DNA of 64,000 nt from Palsa-504 sp963835775 (GTDB lineage Bacteria > Actinomycetota > Actinomycetes > Streptosporangiales > Streptosporangiaceae), in contig CAWIHB010000010.1 in the NCBI GenBank assembly GCA_963835775.1, positions 186,001-250,000 on the forward strand, written 5' to 3'. Shown piece after piece: positions 60,067 through 64,000 of this stretch. Both the position numbers and the translations under genes were made by a program. The notes below the pieces were generated by a model, which did not search any database, was not told where the DNA came from, and saw nothing but the letters and a program-made list of their open reading frames with translations. Position 1 is the first letter of the stretch. Every line of letters begins with the position of its first letter.

Positions 60067-60800
60067 CAGGTCAGGCGACGCGAGGCCACGGGCGGGTGGA
60101 TGCCGCGGGTGAGAGGGGATTCGTCACGTTCCGGACCGGGCAGGGACACCGTGTCGTCGACCGCGTAGCGGAGTTCGCCCTCGACGTCGATGACCCCGTC
60201 GACCGCGCGGACCGCGGGCACGGTGAGGGCCAGCATGCTCTTGCGCTCCAGTTCCCCGGCCAGGCTCACCACTCCGTCATTCACCTCGACGTGCACCAGG
60301 GCCGGGTTGGTGCCGAGGTAGCCCGCCAGCACATCCTTGATGATCTCGGCCCGGATTTCCTCGTCGGGCCGGAGGAAGACCCGCAGCAGGTTCCGCGGGC
60401 TAATGACTCCGAGCAGCTTCCCGCTCTCGTCGGTAACCGGCAGGAAGGTGAGGTCGTGGCGGTCCATGAGCCGAGCCGCCTCGGCCACGGTGGCGCCCTG
60501 GCGGACCGTAACCAGAGCCGTGCTCATGATCTCCCCGGCGGTCTCGGCGGTGACCATGTCCCGCCGTACCCGGTAACTCAGGTGAACCGAGTGCCGGCTG
60601 TCCGGGTCACGCTGCAGTTCTTCCTTCCTGAGCAGGTCGGTCTCGGCGACGACACCCAGGACCTTGCCCTGCAGACTCAGCACGGGCACAGCACTGATCT
60701 TCTGGCTGACCAGCAGGTCAGCCACATTCTTTAGCGAGGTGGCCGGGGTGACCGTTACCGGGTCGGTCGTCATGACCTCCCGGACCTCGTAATGGCGCAT
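60066..60800 (-). CDS. CBS-CBS-BON protein
   Basis: Two CBS domains (about residues 5-62 and 88-145) and a BON domain (about 152-215), with a 25-residue C-terminal tail. The fourth member of this family here. ATG 60800 is chosen from family alignment (MRHYEVREVMTTDPVTV) and AGGGAG nine bases upstream. Confidence 0.88.
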   Translation of the reverse strand: MRHYEVREVMTTDPVTVTPATSLKNVADLLVSQKISAVPVLSLQGKVLGVVAETDLLRKEELQRDPDSRHSVHLSYRVRRDMVTAETAGEIMSTALVTVRQGATVAEAARLMDRHDLTFLPVTDESGKLLGVISPRNLLRVFLRPDEEIRAEIIKDVLAGYLGTNPALVHVEVNDGVVSLAGELERKSMLALTVPAVRAVDGVIDVEGELRYAVDDTVSLPGPERDESPLTRGIHPPVASRRLT

Positions 60801-60931
60801 GATGCACACTCCCTTCGGGCCTGAGTTGCGGGCGGACCAACCTGGCAGCGGTATCCGCGGGGCCGGACTCAAGCGACAGCGATGGACGAAACCGTCGTCT
60901 TCAGGCCATCATTGGCGGAACGGGCCTGGTA

Positions 60932-60967
60932 GGGCCGCACTACCCCCGCCGGGGGGACCAACAGCCC
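60932..60967. promoter_or_regulatory. tandem candidate DevR-type boxes, 22 bp apart
   Basis: GGGCCGCACTACCC at 60932-60945 and GGGACCAACAGCCC at 60954-60967 lie about 130-165 bases upstream of the CBS-BON start. The second has a perfect left half-site. Confidence 0.45.
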
Positions 60968-61009
60968 GATCCCGAGGGCGGCCGGGCTGGGGAAGCTCCG
61001 AGCTGCCGG

Positions 61010-61411
61010 TTACAGCGTGCCGCTGAGCCGACGTGACCCATACACGGCGTTCTGGACCGCCCAGATGGCTGAGGTCAGCGAGTCGAACCTGCGCAGATGC
61101 CGGCGCAGGACGCCGATCTCCCCGGCTCGTGCCGCGCCGATCGCGTCGTCGGCCGCGGCGGCCAGCCGGTCCAGCCGCACCCGGAAGAACGCCTCGCCCC
61201 CGGGGTGGCTGCGATCGGCGCCCGCGGCGGTCAGCGCGGCGCGGCCGACGGCCTCGGCTTCGGCGATCACCGTGCCGGTGGCCTGGGCGACCTCGATCAC
61301 CACCCAGCGCGGGAGGGGCGTTCCCGCCTCGCCCTGGGCCAGCATCCGCAAGCTGATCAGGGGCGCCACGCAGCGGGCCTGATGATCGTGTATCTGGTCG
61401 GCGAGGGACAT
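61010..61411 (-). CDS. hypothetical helical protein
   Basis: The 133-residue product is Ala/Arg-rich and predicted all-helical (DQIHDHQARCVAPLISLRMLAQG, then AEAEAVGRAALTAAGADRS). It contains scattered His residues but no clear metal motif. The ATG has AAAGGGG upstream. Its promoter carries one of the best DevR-type boxes. No family recognised. Confidence 0.65.
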   Translation of the reverse strand: MSLADQIHDHQARCVAPLISLRMLAQGEAGTPLPRWVVIEVAQATGTVIAEAEAVGRAALTAAGADRSHPGGEAFFRVRLDRLAAAADDAIGAARAGEIGVLRRHLRRFDSLTSAIWAVQNAVYGSRRLSGTL

Positions 61412-61477
61412 CGCGGCTGAGCCCCTTTCGTGGATGAGACGGGTCTCATTTCACGGCGGCCCAGAATGGTGCGTATA

Positions 61478-61491
61478 GGGACCAAGGTCCT
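61478..61491. promoter_or_regulatory. DevR-type box upstream of hypothetical gene
   Basis: GGGACCAAGGTCCT is near perfect and lies 67 bases before the start at 61411. Confidence 0.75.
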
Positions 61492-61576
61492 CATTTGCGT
61501 AGTGGAAGTGCGCGAGCCGCGGAAAGGCAGCCGCAGTCCAGGCTGCCAGGCAAGCCAACGGAGTTCCCGCCCGGCA

Positions 61577-62065
61577 CTAGCCCTGCTGCGGAGCTGCCGT
61601 CGCCGTAGCGGCGGACCCGGCGTGGGGGTCGGACCGGGGCACGATGAGCACCGGCCGGGTGGCCGTGTGCAGCAGCCGGCTGGCCACGCTGCCCAGCGGA
61701 ACGCGGGGCAGGTCGGTCCGGCTGCTGGAGCCGAGCACGACGAGCCGCGCGTCGTGATCCGTGGCCGCGTGCAAGATGGCGGCGGCGATGTGACCGAAGT
61801 TGGCCTCTCGTATCTCGCCTTCGGCGCTGACGCCGGCCTCCTGGAGGCCGGACACGATCTTGGCGACCACGCGTTCGCCTTCGCCTTCGCCGCAGTCCAC
61901 CTGGAGGCGGCCAAACCGGCCGGTGGCGAACTCGTGCACGTGCAGGACGATGACGTGGTCGGCGGTGCCCAGGCTGAGGTCGCGCGTCATGTCCGCGGCG
62001 GCCGAGACATGCCGGGCCGGATCGTGCGATGCGGTATCGACGGCCAGCAGGATGTTCTTACTCAC
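61577..62065 (-). CDS. universal stress protein
   Basis: A 162-residue USP (NILLAVDTASHDPARH start; GSSSRTDLPRVPLGS loop, partly degenerate; RPVLIVPRSDP end). The GTG start at 62065 has GGAGGAACG upstream. It lies 16 bases after the Cys/His gene and is probably cotranscribed. Confidence 0.88.
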   Translation of the reverse strand: MSKNILLAVDTASHDPARHVSAAADMTRDLSLGTADHVIVLHVHEFATGRFGRLQVDCGEGEGERVVAKIVSGLQEAGVSAEGEIREANFGHIAAAILHAATDHDARLVVLGSSSRTDLPRVPLGSVASRLLHTATRPVLIVPRSDPHAGSAATATAAPQQG

Positions 62066-62081
62066 CGTTCCTCCAACTGGA

Positions 62082-62426
62082 TTACCGGACGTTGGCTGAC
62101 CGGGCCGGGGCCGCCTGGCTGGCAGACCGGATCCACGCCACGGTGTCCTCAGGTGTCCCCGGCAGCTCACTGACCTTAGCGCGTACCGCAGCCAGGGCCT
62201 GGCGCGAGATGCGGTAGTGGTGACCGCACAGCAGCAGGTCCGTCTGGTGGGACCGGGCCGAGGTGGGCGGCAGGACCACTCGCACTATGGCCTTGGCCGG
62301 GCAGCAGCAGGCCTGGTCGGCCAGGGCGCCCGCCGGATCGCGCGCCGGGATGGCGTCATCGAGCGGCAGCCCGCCCGCGTTGCTGTCGGTGTTGCCGGCT
62401 GACGGATGCGGGAATCTCACGTTCAT
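62082..62426 (-). CDS. small Cys/His protein, CCCP-CGHH family (DUF7455-like)
   Basis: The 114-residue protein carries DQACCCPAKAIVRVVLPP, DLLLCGHHYRISRQALAAVRAKVSELPG, the same core as the proteins at 46891 and 48231. The N-terminal extension differs from that of the 48231 copy. Here the gene is followed by a USP gene in an operon. Confidence 0.78.
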   Translation of the reverse strand: MNVRFPHPSAGNTDSNAGGLPLDDAIPARDPAGALADQACCCPAKAIVRVVLPPTSARSHQTDLLLCGHHYRISRQALAAVRAKVSELPGTPEDTVAWIRSASQAAPARSANVR

Positions 62427-62484
62427 GAAATCAGCTTCGCCGGATCCCGGCCCGGCCCGGAAGAGACCAAGCTCACATCCGGGT

Positions 62485-62515
62485 AGGCCTTAAGTCCCCT
62501 GCCTTAAGTCCCCTG
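62485..62515. promoter_or_regulatory. duplicated DevR-type box made by a 14-bp tandem repeat
   Basis: CCTTAAGTCCCCTG occurs twice in direct succession (62488-62501 and 62502-62515). Each copy completes a DevR-type site: AGGCCTTAAGTCCC at 62485-62498 and CTGCCTTAAGTCCC at 62499-62512. They lie about 59-86 bases upstream of the Cys/His-USP operon and overlap the end of the nitroreductase gene. Confidence 0.6.
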
Positions 62516-63514
62516 CCTTGGTACTGGCGTCTCGGCCAGGTCGGCCGGGGGCCGCCGGGCGGTCGGGTAGGTGACCCGGCTGACGCCGAGTTCCATCAGC
62601 ATCTGCGGAGCAGCTGGCTGGGTCAGGAATCCCCCGATCACCCCCCGGGTCCCGGGCTGCTCGAGCGGCTGGCTGTTCAGGCTGGCGAAGACCCACTCGG
62701 CGGCGGCATGCAGCAGCAGCCGGTGCAGGGCCTGCCCGGCCTGCAGCCAGTCCCGCCGGCAGTCACCGCGGGTGGCCAGTACCGCCGTGACCGGCGCGGC
62801 GGGACCGCCGGTAGTGATCAGCCCGAGGCCCCGGCCCAGGTCGAAGTCGCGCTGTGGCAGCCGTCCCGGTACCCGGCCGGGCACCGCGGGGAAGGCCCGC
62901 GCGGGCACTCCGTCCCTGGCCGGGCTGGTCGCATCGCGGCTCCACCGGTACACCTCGTCGCGTGACTCCGGATCACAGTTCTGCCGGCGGCCCGCGACCC
63001 TGGCGATCACCGCCAGTTCCCTTCGGCCCGCCGCCGAATCCACCACGACGAGTTCCGCGCCCTCGGCGCGGGCATCGTCCTGCAATCCCGCCAGCAGGCC
63101 CGCGGGCAGCGGCGCCGGGTCGAACGGCGCGCGGTGGGTGTGCCGGTGCACTACCGCCTTGAGCATGCGCCGCTCCTCCGCCGTCATGGCCAACGGAAGT
63201 CCCGGCCGCACCCGGGCCACGGGCCCGCCGGGCAGCAGGTCGACCTCGGCCAGGCAGCCGAGCGACCGTACCGCCAGCCGCAGCCCGAACAACGCCGCCC
63301 CGCAGCTGATCATCAGCTCCCGGCCCTCCGGATCCATGCTGAGCCGGCGCCTGGTGTCGGCGTAGAGCTCGACCGCGTCGTCGGTGACCCGGAACCGCCA
63401 GGGCTGAGTGTTGTGCAGCGACGGCGCGCGGCTGGCCACCTCGATGAGGTAGTCCGCCTTCCTGGTCAGCGCGGGAATGGCAACGGGGAGGGAATCTTCC
63501 TTCATGGGTCTCAC
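62504..63514 (-). CDS. Acg-like nitroreductase family protein
   Basis: The 336-residue protein matches the Acg/Rv3131 type: ASRAPSLHNTQPWRFRV, ISCGAALFGLRLAVRSLGC and a C-terminal ASLNSQPLEQPG. It is a second copy alongside 24779-25804 and about the same length. Its start may be GTG 63514 or ATG 63505. The last residues lie within the duplicated DevR-box region. A variant box (GGGCCCAAAGCCCT, 63606-63619) lies 92 bases upstream. Confidence 0.85.
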   Translation of the reverse strand: MRPMKEDSLPVAIPALTRKADYLIEVASRAPSLHNTQPWRFRVTDDAVELYADTRRRLSMDPEGRELMISCGAALFGLRLAVRSLGCLAEVDLLPGGPVARVRPGLPLAMTAEERRMLKAVVHRHTHRAPFDPAPLPAGLLAGLQDDARAEGAELVVVDSAAGRRELAVIARVAGRRQNCDPESRDEVYRWSRDATSPARDGVPARAFPAVPGRVPGRLPQRDFDLGRGLGLITTGGPAAPVTAVLATRGDCRRDWLQAGQALHRLLLHAAAEWVFASLNSQPLEQPGTRGVIGGFLTQPAAPQMLMELGVSRVTYPTARRPPADLAETPVPRQGT

Positions 63515-63582
63515 AGCCTGGGTCCGGGGCCAGTGGCCTGGCTCTCCAGCCTGAAACTAAATAGCGAAACCGTACATGACAG

Positions 63583-63619
63583 CGGTCTAACGGCCCGGTG
63601 TCCACGGGCCCAAAGCCCT
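63583..63619. promoter_or_regulatory. candidate DevR-type boxes upstream of nitroreductase
   Basis: CGGTCTAACGGCCC at 63583-63596 and GGGCCCAAAGCCCT at 63606-63619 are 23 bp apart. Both are weaker variants. Confidence 0.35.
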
Positions 63620-64000
63620 TAAGCCGGCCCGGCGGTTTGCCGCCCGCCGCTCCTGACCGCCGGGGGTAACTTCGGGGGCGCTGGCGTAGGGTAACGAGGA
63701 ACAGGACGTGGTCGTGGTCAACGGCGGGCTCCGGCCGGATGCCGCGTAGGCCAGGTCGGTGGCGAGGGAACTGGACACGCTGTCCGCGCTCGGGCTCAGC
63801 CCGCCGAGAGCCTGCACGAGGAAGTTGCAGACCTGGGCCTGCACGATCGTGGTGAACTCGGTGTAGTAGGGCGTGACCGGCCGGGGAATCGCGGAGTTCA
63901 GCCCGCCGAGGATGCTGGCGCTGAGTTCTGGCGTGAAACCTTGGCTCGGGGCGTTGCCGCAATACGCGTTATCGCCAGTCGGCGCCGGCAGCGCCTGCGC
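63587..64000 (-). CDS. C-terminal part of a probable ABC sugar-binding protein
   Basis: The frame is open to the right edge. The visible 137 residues include RPVTPYYTEFTTIVQAQV, typical of the C-terminal region of extracellular sugar-binding lipoproteins, then an unusual tail of about 50 residues rich in Thr, Ser, Pro and Arg up to the stop. The tail may come from a frameshift past the normal end, or be real. The start lies outside the window. Confidence 0.5.
   Translation of the reverse strand, partial: AQALPAPTGDNAYCGNAPSQGFTPELSASILGGLNSAIPRPVTPYYTEFTTIVQAQVCNFLVQALGGLSPSADSVSSSLATDLAYAASGRSPPLTTTTSCSSLPYASAPEVTPGGQERRAANRRAGLRALGPWTPGR

Noticed and set aside
1..64000. Insertion sequence, integron or prophage as cause of the deletions
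   Set aside because: No transposase, integrase, terminal inverted repeats or phage genes were found near the junctions.
1..64000. tRNA or rRNA genes
   Set aside because: No intergenic stretch showed a cloverleaf with the conserved T-loop sequence or rRNA signatures.

Overview
The window is very GC-rich, densely coded DNA from an actinomycete. A WhiB protein, a MshC-type (mycothiol) ligase, many GTG starts and DUF1707 and DUF1918 proteins all point there. Gene content suggests a Streptosporangiales-like soil actinomycete, but the species is an inference. I see no transposase, integrase, phage gene, rRNA, tRNA or CRISPR array. The window is best read as one very large dormancy (hypoxia, DosR/DevR-type) locus. 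It carries a complete DevS-like heme-sensor histidine kinase (21144-22871) and a DevR-like response regulator (26385-27116) whose recognition helix matches that of M. tuberculosis DosR. Many intergenic regions carry a 14-bp palindrome of the form RGGACCNNNGTCCC, which is the core of the DosR box. I count about 45 candidates, from near perfect to weak, several in pairs 22 bp apart. Layout. 0-10 kb: membrane protein, SRPBCC protein, a STAS-PAS protein with a dead kinase dimerisation helix, two Rv1733c-like membrane proteins, a Pat-type GNAT/acyl-CoA synthetase, two CBS-BON proteins and an XRE-flavin-binding fusion. 10-20 kb: cNMP-binding protein, universal stress proteins (USPs), PGK-PGM-USP operon, PII protein, a truncated hydrogenase beta-subunit gene joined tail to tail with a truncated metallo-beta-lactamase gene, and a MshC-like ligase. 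20-29 kb: CBS-BON/USP operon, DevS-like kinase, nitroreductase/flavin protein/GCS2 operon, DevR, USP, AcuC deacetylase. 29-33 kb: cytochrome bd (cydABDC) operon with at least three internal deletion junctions. 33-36.4 kb: TetR and ABC-2 exporter operon. 36.5-47 kb: acyl-CoA ligase, AhpD-like protein, GAPDH, a second degenerate DevS-like protein, USP, DUF1707 protein, Pta and AckA. 47-54.5 kb: small cysteine/histidine proteins, DUF1918, a shortened release-factor-like protein, WhiB, GH26 lipoprotein, GT2 polysaccharide synthase, flavodoxin. 54.5-64 kb: molybdenum hydroxylase pair, pseudokinase, frameshifted hydrogenase maturation protease, CBS-BON protein, USP, nitroreductase, and the end of a probable sugar-binding protein. 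How it fits together (inference): DevS senses O2, CO or NO through heme and phosphorylates DevR. DevR then switches on stress proteins (nine USPs, four CBS-BON), flavin enzymes, the lower half of glycolysis (GAPDH, PGK, PGM), acetate fermentation (Pta-AckA), a high-affinity oxidase and a lysine acetylation/deacetylation pair (Pat-like, AcuC). This would keep ATP production going without respiration. Several members look broken (cyd operon, hydrogenase pieces), either by real decay or by assembly error; read mapping across the junctions would decide.
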